The translations under genes were made by a program, and so were the position numbers. Shown in pieces: positions 7,502 through 13,670 of a DNA stretch of 33,753 nt. The notes under the pieces were generated by a model. The model was not told the origin of the DNA. It searched no databases and saw nothing but the letters and a program-made list of their open reading frames with translations. This DNA comes from an uncultured Bacteroidales bacterium (GTDB lineage: Bacteria; Bacteroidota; Bacteroidia; Bacteroidales; Muribaculaceae). Location of the stretch: the NCBI GenBank assembly GCA_902779125.1, contig CACZAC010000045.1:1-33753 (forward strand), in the 5' to 3' direction. The stretch's first letter is position 1, and each line of letters opens with the position of its first letter.

Positions 7502-8497
7502 TTAGTCAACGTTGAGGTTGACACGCTTCAGATCGATGGCCTTGAGGTCCTTGTTGGCGGCAGCGAGGAACTGTGCAACAGTCTCCTTGTTCTCGCCAGC
7601 CTCGTAAACCTGCTCCATCAGAACGTTCTCCTGATAGAACTTGTTCAGGCGACCCTGGGCGATGTTCTGAATCATCTGCTCGGGCATATTGGCCTCTTTC
7701 TGCTTAGCGGTCTCTTCCATGAGCTTCAGAGCCTCGGCAACCTGCTCCTGGGTCATGTAACCCTTGCGGACGGCCTCGTCGCGGTGCTCCTCGGTAGCGC
7801 AGTAGTAGGGGTTGAAACCAGCCTTCTTCAAGGCGTTCTCAACAGCCTTGCTCACCTGCTCAGCCTTGGTCTTGTCGATAGCCACGCGCAGCTCCTCGTC
7901 GATAACCTCCTGAGGAATCTGGTCGCGGGTGGCCTTGATGGGGTTCATCGAGGCAACCTGCATGGCGATAGCCTTAGCTACATCCTCAGTTACGTTCTCC
8001 ATGTTGAAGGCTACAGCAGCCGACAGCATACCATTGAAGTGGTTATAAACGACGGTGGTGGGAGCGTTCAGGCACTCGTATGCACCCAATTCCATCTTCT
8101 CACCGGTGATACCGCTCAGAGCGGTGATCGTCTCGGCTACGCTCTTGCCGTCCATCTGGAGGGCGTTGAGCTCGTCGAGGTTAGCGGGCTTCTGGGCCAT
8201 TGCGAGGTCCAGGATAGCCTTGGCGAGGTTGACAAACTTCTCGTTCTTGGCAACGAAGTCGGTCTCACACTTGAGGGCGATGATAGCAGCAAACTTGCCG
8301 TCGGTCTTGCCGATAGCGATACCCTGAGCTGCCTGACGGTCTCCACGCTTGGCGGCGATGGCCTGACCGCGCTTGCGGATCAGCTCCATAGCCTTGGTGA
8401 TGTCGTTGTCGCTCTCGATGAGCGCCTTCTTGCAGTCGCTCAAGCCTGCGCCGGTCATGTCGCGCAGTTTCTTGATGTCATTGATGGTTACAGCCAT
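7502..8497 (-). CDS. tsf: Translation elongation factor Ts
   Basis: 331 residues. EF-Ts exchanges GDP for GTP on EF-Tu. The N-terminus MAVTINDIKKLRDMTGAGLSDCKKAL is the UBA-like domain; KCETDFVAKNEKFV is the hallmark motif that contacts EF-Tu; paired core subdomains follow, with the longer C-terminal part usual in Bacteroidota. It starts 9 bases after rpsB, as in most bacteria, and ends before two hairpins. Confidence 0.96.
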   Translation of the reverse strand: MAVTINDIKKLRDMTGAGLSDCKKALIESDNDITKAMELIRKRGQAIAAKRGDRQAAQGIAIGKTDGKFAAIIALKCETDFVAKNEKFVNLAKAILDLAMAQKPANLDELNALQMDGKSVAETITALSGITGEKMELGAYECLNAPTTVVYNHFNGMLSAAVAFNMENVTEDVAKAIAMQVASMNPIKATRDQIPQEVIDEELRVAIDKTKAEQVSKAVENALKKAGFNPYYCATEEHRDEAVRKGYMTQEQVAEALKLMEETAKQKEANMPEQMIQNIAQGRLNKFYQENVLMEQVYEAGENKETVAQFLAAANKDLKAIDLKRVNLNVD

Positions 8498-8506
8498 AAT
8501 TCGGTT

Positions 8507-9265
8507 TTAGGGTGCTTCTTCAGCCTTGGGAGCCTCTTCAGCCTTGGGGGCCTCTTCGGTAGCGGCAGCGGCACGGCGAACACGCTGGCGGCGGGGCTTG
8601 GCTTCCTTTACCTCCTCGCCCTCAGCAGCCTCGGCGTTGGTGTCAATCTGCTCCACCTTGCGCTCTTCCAGACCTTCCTTGATAGCCTCGCATACGGTAG
8701 CCAGGATGATGTCGATTGACTTGCTGGCGTCATCGTTTGCGGGGATTACAAAGTCAACATTGCTGGGGTCACTGTTGGTGTCCACGATACCGAACACGGG
8801 AATACCCAAGCGGTTTGCCTCGGCAACAGCGATGTGCTCCTTGAGCACGTCAACAACGAATAACGCGCTGGGAAGACGGTTCAGGTTCTTGATAGAACCC
8901 AGGTTCTTCTCCAACTTGGCGCGCTGACGGCTCAGCTGCAGCTTCTCGCGCTTCGACATGTTGGCCATAGTGCCGTCGGTTTCCATCTTGTCGATGGTGT
9001 CCATCTTCTTCACAGCCTTGCGGATGGTGGTGAAGTTGGTCAGCATACCGCCGGGCCAACGCTCGATAACGTAGGGCATATCAACGCTCATGGCACGCTC
9101 GCGGGTCACGTCCTTGGCCTGCTTCTTGGTGGCAACAAAGAGTACGCGCTTACCGCTCTTAGCGATGTTCTTCAGTGCGTTTGCTGCCTCTTCCAGCTTT
9201 GCGCCGGTCTTGTATAAGTCGATGATGTGGATACCGTTACGCTCCATGAAGATGTAGGGCGCCAT
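8507..9265 (-). CDS. rpsB: 30S ribosomal protein S2 (5' end uncertain)
   Basis: 252 residues from the first in-frame ATG (9265), but S2 homology continues upstream in frame without an initiator: CHFGHLKRKWNPA is encoded at 9304-9266 directly before MAPYIFMERNGIHIIDLYKT. Family members begin about 14 residues before CHFGH. Here the frame reads back through an A-rich stretch to a TAG at 9398-9396 with no ATG, GTG or TTG. An ATG at 9315-9313, placed where a start would be expected, is in another frame and stops after nine codons. So the first codons seem damaged by a short deletion or frameshift, real or from assembly, or a rare start is used. The rest is normal (ERWPGGMLTNF, VDTNSDPSNVDFVIPANDDA), with an Ala/Pro/Glu-rich tail (EEAPKAEEAPKAEEAP). 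Confidence 0.9.
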   Translation of the reverse strand: MAPYIFMERNGIHIIDLYKTGAKLEEAANALKNIAKSGKRVLFVATKKQAKDVTRERAMSVDMPYVIERWPGGMLTNFTTIRKAVKKMDTIDKMETDGTMANMSKREKLQLSRQRAKLEKNLGSIKNLNRLPSALFVVDVLKEHIAVAEANRLGIPVFGIVDTNSDPSNVDFVIPANDDASKSIDIILATVCEAIKEGLEERKVEQIDTNAEAAEGEEVKEAKPRRQRVRRAAAATEEAPKAEEAPKAEEAP

Positions 9266-9358
9266 AGCGGGGTTCCATTTGCGTTTCAGGTGACCAAAGT
9301 GGCAGGTGTCTGCATTGTTTGTTTTGTTTTTAAAAAATTGTTTACGTTCTACTAAATC

Positions 9359-9404
9359 AATCGCATAGTAGCCACCGCAGTTCCCAGTGTGAGTCTATGC
9401 GATT
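9359..9404 (-). promoter_or_regulatory. Hairpin in the rpsI-rpsB leader
   Basis: AATCGCATAG (9359-9368) and CTATGCGATT (9395-9404) form a perfect 10-bp stem around 26 bases. On the minus strand it precedes rpsB by about 50-90 bases and has no T tail, so it is a candidate leader structure. S2 is known to repress its own operon in E. coli; whether this element does so is unknown. Confidence 0.4.
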
Positions 9405-9468
9405 TGGATACTAAACTCTTCAATAAGCCTGCCCCAACTCGTGAGGCGATACCTATTATATAATGTAG

Positions 9469-9527
9469 AGCAAGCATCGGACCACGGCATGCCGCGGACC
9501 GTCGTCATGCGGCGATTAACGCTTGCT
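9469..9527 (-). other. Nested hairpin overlapping the end of rpsI
   Basis: AGCAAGC (9469-9475) pairs with GCTTGCT (9521-9527), which contains the last codons of rpsI. Inside is a 7-bp stem at 9482-9497 with one G-U pair on the transcribed strand. There is no T-run. It may mark processing or partial termination between rpsI and rpsB. Confidence 0.35.
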
Positions 9528-9902
9528 GAACTGGAATCTCTTGCGAGCCTTGGGCTGACCGGGTTTCTTGCGCTCTACAGCACGCGGGTCGCGGGTCATG
9601 AAACCCTCCTTGCGCAGGGCACTCTTGTCCTCGGGGTTGATCTTCACCAGGGCGCGGGCAATAGCCAGACGCAGAGCCTCGGCCTGTCCCTTGTAACCAC
9701 CACCAACGAGATTAACCTTGATATCATACTTCTCAGCTACATCCAGCGTGCTAAGCGGCTGCTTAACGATGTATTGCAGGATGGGGTTGGGGAAGTAGTC
9801 TGCCAACGGGCGTTTGTTCACTGTGATTTCGCCATTGCCTTCCTTCACGTATACGCGAGCGATAGCGGCTTTGCGGCGACCTACTGCATTAATCTGTTCC
9901 AT
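9516..9902 (-). CDS. rpsI: 30S ribosomal protein S9
   Basis: 128 residues, full length. MEQINAVGRRKAAIARVYV, NKRPLADYFP, GGGYKGQAEALRLAIARAL, MTRDPRAVERKKPGQPKARK and the C-terminal FSKR are all canonical; the last Lys-Arg reaches the ribosomal P site. It follows rplM by 5 bases, the universal bacterial pair. Confidence 0.97.
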   Translation of the reverse strand: MEQINAVGRRKAAIARVYVKEGNGEITVNKRPLADYFPNPILQYIVKQPLSTLDVAEKYDIKVNLVGGGYKGQAEALRLAIARALVKINPEDKSALRKEGFMTRDPRAVERKKPGQPKARKRFQFSKR

Positions 9903-9907
9903 GCTTC

Positions 9908-10390
9908 TTACTTGAGTTTGTTGATGTCAATAACTTTGGGATTCTGAGCCTCGTGGGGATGCTCCGGGCCGTTGTAAACGTGAACGTTCTTCAACAGCTG
10001 TGCGCCCAGGCGGGTCTTGGGCAGCATGCCCTTCAGTACCTGCATGTACAGGGGGTGCATTCCTTTGCGAAGGTCTTTCTTCTTCTCACTCTTAGCTTGC
10101 AGAGCAGCAGGGGTAGTGAAGCGCTGACCGCCGGGATAGCCAGTGTAACGAACATACTGGTGCTCGGTCCACTTCTTGCCGGTCATCTTGCACTTGTCGG
10201 CATTGATGATGATCACATTGTCGCCACAATCAACGTGGGGAGTGTAATTGGGTTTGTACTTGCCACGCAGCAACTTTGCCACCTTGGAGCACAAGCGACC
10301 CAGGATCTGGTCGGTAGCATCAACTACCACCCATTCCTTCTGAACGGTTTCGGCATTTGCCGAAATTGTCTTGTAACTTAAAGTATCCAC
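9908..10390 (-). CDS. rplM: 50S ribosomal protein L13
   Basis: 160 residues. WVVVDATDQILGRLCSKVAKLLRGK, DNVIIINADKCKMTGKKW, YTGYPGG and GMLPKTRLGAQLLKNVHVY identify L13. The N-terminal extension (MDTLSYKTISANAETVQKE) is usual in Bacteroidota. It is first of rplM-rpsI-rpsB-tsf, with a strong promoter at 10504-10535 and a leader of about 105 bases. Confidence 0.97.
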   Translation of the reverse strand: MDTLSYKTISANAETVQKEWVVVDATDQILGRLCSKVAKLLRGKYKPNYTPHVDCGDNVIIINADKCKMTGKKWTEHQYVRYTGYPGGQRFTTPAALQAKSEKKKDLRKGMHPLYMQVLKGMLPKTRLGAQLLKNVHVYNGPEHPHEAQNPKVIDINKLK

Positions 10391-10503
10391 TTTTTAAAAT
10401 CCTAATTAATAGTTAGTTAATTGCCCAAGCAACACCCTGCAGGACGGCCAAATCCCACACGACATTGCCCTAATGGACTCTTACTTTGGTAATAATCGGC
10501 GCG

Positions 10504-10535
10504 CAAAGGTACTGCTTTTCATTTTCCCCACCAAA
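10504..10535 (-). promoter_or_regulatory. Promoter for the rplM operon
   Basis: Minus strand: TTTG (10535-10532), 20 bases, TACCTTTG (10511-10504), both perfect for the Bacteroidota consensus. The transcript would start near 10497 and carry a roughly 105-base leader. Confidence 0.7.
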
Positions 10536-10786
10536 ACATTTCTGCTTTTTACCCGTGCCAATCCACCAAAACCGCCCCAATTTTAAATTATTTAACAAAG
10601 ATTAACAATAAGGTCCGTCAATTCCTTCCCTTTTTTGACCAAATCGGGCCGAAATCATGCCTTCATCTTGTCTCTTTTTTGAGAATGGTCAACAGCGTTA
10701 TGTAGCCTTTATGAACCAGGCACGATGCTTTTAATCTTAAATAGCACTACACTCGTGGTTGTCTGGAACTGTTGTTTTCAGTTTTT

Positions 10787-10830
10787 TATGAAGAAACACA
10801 AATAATTTATATGAAGAAACAGCAATAATA
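10787..10830 (+). repeat. Two 21-base direct repeats
   Basis: TATGAAGAAACA followed by AATAAT-type sequence occurs twice, 23 bases apart, upstream of the DUF4419 promoter. Each copy begins with ATG and hits a stop after five codons, so they are not genes. They may be a protein-binding site or simple duplication. Confidence 0.45.
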
Positions 10831-10864
10831 TGTCATAAACACACGTTTTCTAAATAATTAGTTA

Positions 10865-10872
10865 TATCTTTG
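10865..10872 (+). promoter_or_regulatory. -7 box for the DUF4419 gene
   Basis: TATCTTTG fits TAnnTTTG, 29 bases before the ATG at 10902. The -33 element is not clear. Confidence 0.45.
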
Positions 10873-10901
10873 CATTTACTAACAATTTAAATCTAAACAT
10901 T

Positions 10902-12188
10902 ATGGTTAAGTCTTGTTTATCTTTATTGCTGGCTCTAGTTTCGCTGACAGCATTGGCAAACGACAGCAGAATCATTGCTCAATCACCGGGCAGTATATCG
11001 TTTGTGGTTGACGAGAATCTTAAACCTGTTGATTATTTCTTCACCCCCACTGATGGTGGAGAAATAGCACGGTTATGGATGGCGCCCCCGATGAATAAGA
11101 CCCTTAATGCAGCCGAAAAGAATAATAGCCTTGTCGCCTCAAGTTTTGCCAATGAGCACAACCTGAAGTATCAAGGTGAAGGCCCTTTCTTCTCGACACT
11201 GGTCACGGCTTATGCCAATCACATGTCGGTCACACTGTCGCCCGATATGGTGTGGTTGCTTATCAGTCAGGGGTTCGCCCGCTATGTTGACGAACATGCC
11301 GAGGAACTCCGCTCCCTGTTTGTCGACCATGACGGTAAAATGGGACTTATTGTGGAAGGAAATGACATTCTTTTTGATAATGCAGATTGGCCTAAATTGA
11401 TAGGTGCTTTTGCGTCACAAATAGAGGAGAATACCAAAGGTGGCATCGCCCAAGTCATTACTGCCGACTTCTCTACGACGGGTCCCGTTGAACGTGTGGC
11501 ATCGCAGATAACACTGATGAAGAGCATGGAACACTATTTTGAATATGAATATGTGACAACATGCGGTATTCCCTCGATTACCTTAAAGGGCACTCCTGAG
11601 GACTGGCAGCGTGTGCTTGAAAAGGCAAAGAAACTCAGCCGGTATGGTCTGGATGGATGGGTCAAGGAATTGGAGCCCATTTTGACTGAGTTCGTCCGTG
11701 CGGCAGAGGGACATCCCAATCATCGGTTTTGGCAATGCATTGTCAAGAAAATACGGGAAGATGAACTGATGAGGGCAGCTGGTGATGGTTGCGGTGATGA
11801 AACGGAACCAACTATACTTGATGGATGGTTCGTGAAACTCTACCCGGATTGTGATGGAAAAACGGACGATTTTGTAGAATATGGAACGTCATCGCTGGGA
11901 TCTGAAATTGTGCGTGTTGAGTTCAACTATAATCTATTCGGCCAAAATTACCCCATGGAACTTTGGGCAGGATTCATCGCAACCGAAGTGGATACTACAG
12001 CCCGCATGCTGACTCCAAAAATCGGATGGATGGCAATTTTGTGTAAAAATAAAATGAAGACTAAAGATGCTGCGATATATACTATACAAAAGCACTGGGC
12101 CCTGTCCCTGTGCCTCACGGTTTTGGCTCTTTCAATCTTCGGTTTCTTGGGGTGGAAAATAATCAAATCCCGCAAGAAGAGAAAGTAA
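10902..12188 (+). CDS. DUF4419 protein, secreted with a C-terminal membrane anchor
   Basis: 428 residues. A signal peptide (MVKSCLSLLLALVSLTALA, about 1-19) leads a DUF4419-type body: SFANEHNLKYQGEGPFFSTL, then HMSVTLSPDMVWLLISQGFA, the DFSTTGPVERVASQITLM stretch, GTPEDWQRVLEKAKKL and FWQCIVKKI. Residues about 396-418 form one hydrophobic helix followed by KSRKKRK, so the body should face the periplasm while the tail stays in the cytoplasm. The biochemical function of DUF4419 is unknown to me. The gene stands alone between the ribosomal block and the repeat-protein gene and has its own -7 box. Family identification is from remembered motif patterns; the anchor is read from the sequence. Confidence 0.75.
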   Translation: MVKSCLSLLLALVSLTALANDSRIIAQSPGSISFVVDENLKPVDYFFTPTDGGEIARLWMAPPMNKTLNAAEKNNSLVASSFANEHNLKYQGEGPFFSTLVTAYANHMSVTLSPDMVWLLISQGFARYVDEHAEELRSLFVDHDGKMGLIVEGNDILFDNADWPKLIGAFASQIEENTKGGIAQVITADFSTTGPVERVASQITLMKSMEHYFEYEYVTTCGIPSITLKGTPEDWQRVLEKAKKLSRYGLDGWVKELEPILTEFVRAAEGHPNHRFWQCIVKKIREDELMRAAGDGCGDETEPTILDGWFVKLYPDCDGKTDDFVEYGTSSLGSEIVRVEFNYNLFGQNYPMELWAGFIATEVDTTARMLTPKIGWMAILCKNKMKTKDAAIYTIQKHWALSLCLTVLALSIFGFLGWKIIKSRKKRK

Positions 12189-12240
12189 AGCATTTTCTCA
12201 GAAAAGCAAAGATAGAGAAGATTTCATTTATTTTAACCGG

Positions 12241-12300
12241 GGCGGATCCTCGATCCACGGAACATGCGCTGAGGCATGACTCACGGGTCGAGGCTCCGCC
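12241..12300. repeat. Large imperfect palindrome
   Basis: Arms GGCGGATCCTCGATCC (12241-12256) and GGGTCGAGGCTCCGCC (12285-12300) pair with two mismatches. The loop contains a second small hairpin, CATGC and GCATG. It follows the DUF4419 gene but has no T tail. Its architecture matches 13579-13658 though the sequence differs. Confidence 0.55.
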
Positions 12301-12330
12301 TCGCGTAAGGTGATGTTTATTTCCGTCCTA

Positions 12331-12355
12331 CCGGTAACATGTTTTTGTTTACCGG
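12331..12355. terminator. Hairpin CCGGTAA/TTACCGG
   Basis: A 7-bp stem around an 11-base T-rich loop, 140 bases after the DUF4419 stop and about 120 bases beyond the stop of the convergent repeat-protein gene. It could terminate either one weakly. Confidence 0.3.
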
Positions 12356-12476
12356 GGGCTAAACAATTTCATCGACAAGGTTGCGATTTTAGTCGCAAAT
12401 TCCATTAGGGTGCATCAGTGGGTTCAGGTTTCAACTTTGTAAGATAGGGTCGTCTTATGCCAGAACCATCCCGTCG

Positions 12477-13364
12477 TTATTTGTTTGGGACCTTGATGGT
12501 CTCCATCGTGGTAGGGCTGACTGGAGTACCTCTGACTGCTATATGCGCACTGGCATATATGGTTTGGCCATATTCAGCCTTGAGGTACAACGTGGCCTCA
12601 TCCATTCCCGTGCGAGTCATTCCGTCGGCCTCTAACACAACGAAGCCATTACCATAAGCAGTGATGACCAAGTTGCCGTCACCAAGTGGCCCTACATCAC
12701 CAGGATTCCATTCCCACTCGATTTTGGGAGCCTCGCAGGTTTCTTCTTCACCGCCGAAGTCATCATTTCCAGGAACTTGGATGACCTCCTCGGTGATGGG
12801 GCTGATAGGAGAACCGGCCTTCGCAATATAGGCTTGAACGGTTACGGTTTGGCCATATTCAGCCTTGAAGTACAACGTGGCTTCATTCATTCCCGTGCGA
12901 GTCATTCCGTCGGCCTCTAACATAACGAAGCCATTACCATAAGCAGTGATGACCAAGTTGCCGTCACCAAGTGACCCTACATCACCAGGGTTCCACTCCC
13001 ACTCGATTTTGGGAGCCTCGCAGGTTTCTTCTTCACCGCCGAAGTCATCATTATCAGGAACTCGGATGACCTCCTCGGTGATGGGACTGATAGGAGAACC
13101 GGCCCTTGCAATATAGGCTTGAACGGTTACGGTTTGGCCATATTCAGCCTTGATGTTCAACGTGGCTTCATCCATTCCCGTGCGAGTCCTTTCGTCGCCC
13201 TCTAACATAACGAAGCCATCACCATAAGCAGTGATGACCAGAACACCGTCACCATAAGGTCCAACATCACCGGGGTTCCATTCCCACTCGATTCTGGGAG
13301 CCTCGCAGGTTATTTCTCCTCCTCCTTCGAGCCAATCGCCGCCATTTTTAAAATCATCACACAT
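12477..13364 (-). CDS. Protein of three tandem 95-residue repeats
   Basis: 295 residues: a 19-residue leader (MCDDFKNGGDWLEGGGEIT), then repeats at 20-114, 115-209 and 210-295 (last one shortened). Each starts CEAPxIEWEWNPGDVG and has LVITAYGxGFVxLE, RTGMxEATL and KAEYGQT, ending near SPISPITEEVI and a linker DDFGGEEET. Repeats 1 and 2 are most alike in their C-terminal halves; repeat 3 diverges there. The alternating strand pattern suggests beta-sandwich modules and resembles Bacteroidales surface repeats of the chitobiase-C/Ig-like kind (CxxPxI start, YxVxAYAxxxG end), which is inference. No signal peptide or lipobox is visible, odd for such repeats, so a truncated 5' end is possible. Function unknown. 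Confidence 0.7.
   Translation of the reverse strand: MCDDFKNGGDWLEGGGEITCEAPRIEWEWNPGDVGPYGDGVLVITAYGDGFVMLEGDERTRTGMDEATLNIKAEYGQTVTVQAYIARAGSPISPITEEVIRVPDNDDFGGEEETCEAPKIEWEWNPGDVGSLGDGNLVITAYGNGFVMLEADGMTRTGMNEATLYFKAEYGQTVTVQAYIAKAGSPISPITEEVIQVPGNDDFGGEEETCEAPKIEWEWNPGDVGPLGDGNLVITAYGNGFVVLEADGMTRTGMDEATLYLKAEYGQTIYASAHIAVRGTPVSPTTMETIKVPNK
12480..13307 (-). repeat. 285-bp tandem DNA repeat, 2.9 copies
   Basis: Units at 13307-13023, 13022-12738 and 12737-12480 encode the three protein modules. Long stretches are identical between units, so the array is recent or being homogenised, and copy number may vary between strains. Confidence 0.8.
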
Positions 13365-13469
13365 AATTCTTAATGTTTTTAGAGATTAATAATTGTTTCA
13401 TCATCCTTCCACAAGCTCTTATGGTTTTCATTTTGCGGGAGGATGGTGGCTTTATGTAGTTTTATGTTG

Positions 13470-13500
13470 CAAAGTAATACAATTTATCTAAAAAAAGCAA
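13470..13500 (-). promoter_or_regulatory. Likely promoter for the repeat-protein gene
   Basis: Minus strand: TTG (13500-13498), 20 bases, TTACTTTG (13477-13470). The second base of the -7 box deviates from TAnnTTTG. It lies about 106 bases before the start codon. Confidence 0.35.
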
Positions 13501-13578
13501 CAATAATCGTGATGGTTTTTCATGTGGGGTAATAAGATGACACTTATTGTGGTTTGCATTCACATTAATTTATAATCG

Positions 13579-13658
13579 GGGCAGAGCCCTGGCCCACTGG
13601 ACAAGCTGCATGCAGGGTGGGCTGCGGTCGGCGTGTCGCGTGGGCCAGGGCTCTGCCC
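13579..13658. repeat. Large perfect palindrome after the acyl-CoA synthetase gene
   Basis: GGGCAGAGCCCTGGCCCA (13579-13596) and its complement (13641-13658) form an 18-bp perfect stem. The 44-base loop contains CTGCATGCAG, itself a palindrome. It lies 12 bases beyond the synthetase stop, where a terminator is expected, but lacks a T-run and has a loop far larger than usual, so a repeat element is equally possible. Confidence 0.6.
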
Positions 13659-13670
13659 TGGTGAGTGATA

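Larger units (their letters stand above)
10391..10901. other. Divergent intergenic region between rplM and the DUF4419 gene
   Basis: 511 bases. It contains the rplM leader (10391-10497), with a CCTGCAGG palindrome at 10438-10445, the rplM promoter, an AT-rich stretch, two imperfect 21-base direct repeats (10787-10807 and 10810-10830) and a -7 box for the DUF4419 gene. I see no convincing gene in it. Confidence 0.5.
13365..13670. other. Intergenic region with promoter and palindrome
   Basis: This 306-base gap between two minus-strand genes holds the likely promoter of the repeat-protein gene (13470-13500), AT-rich DNA without coding character, and the large palindrome at 13579-13658 that follows the acyl-CoA synthetase gene. 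Confidence 0.5.

Noticed and set aside
12480-13307. Regular repeats that could suggest a CRISPR array
   Set aside because: The unit is 285 bp, contiguous without spacers, and in frame within a protein-coding gene.
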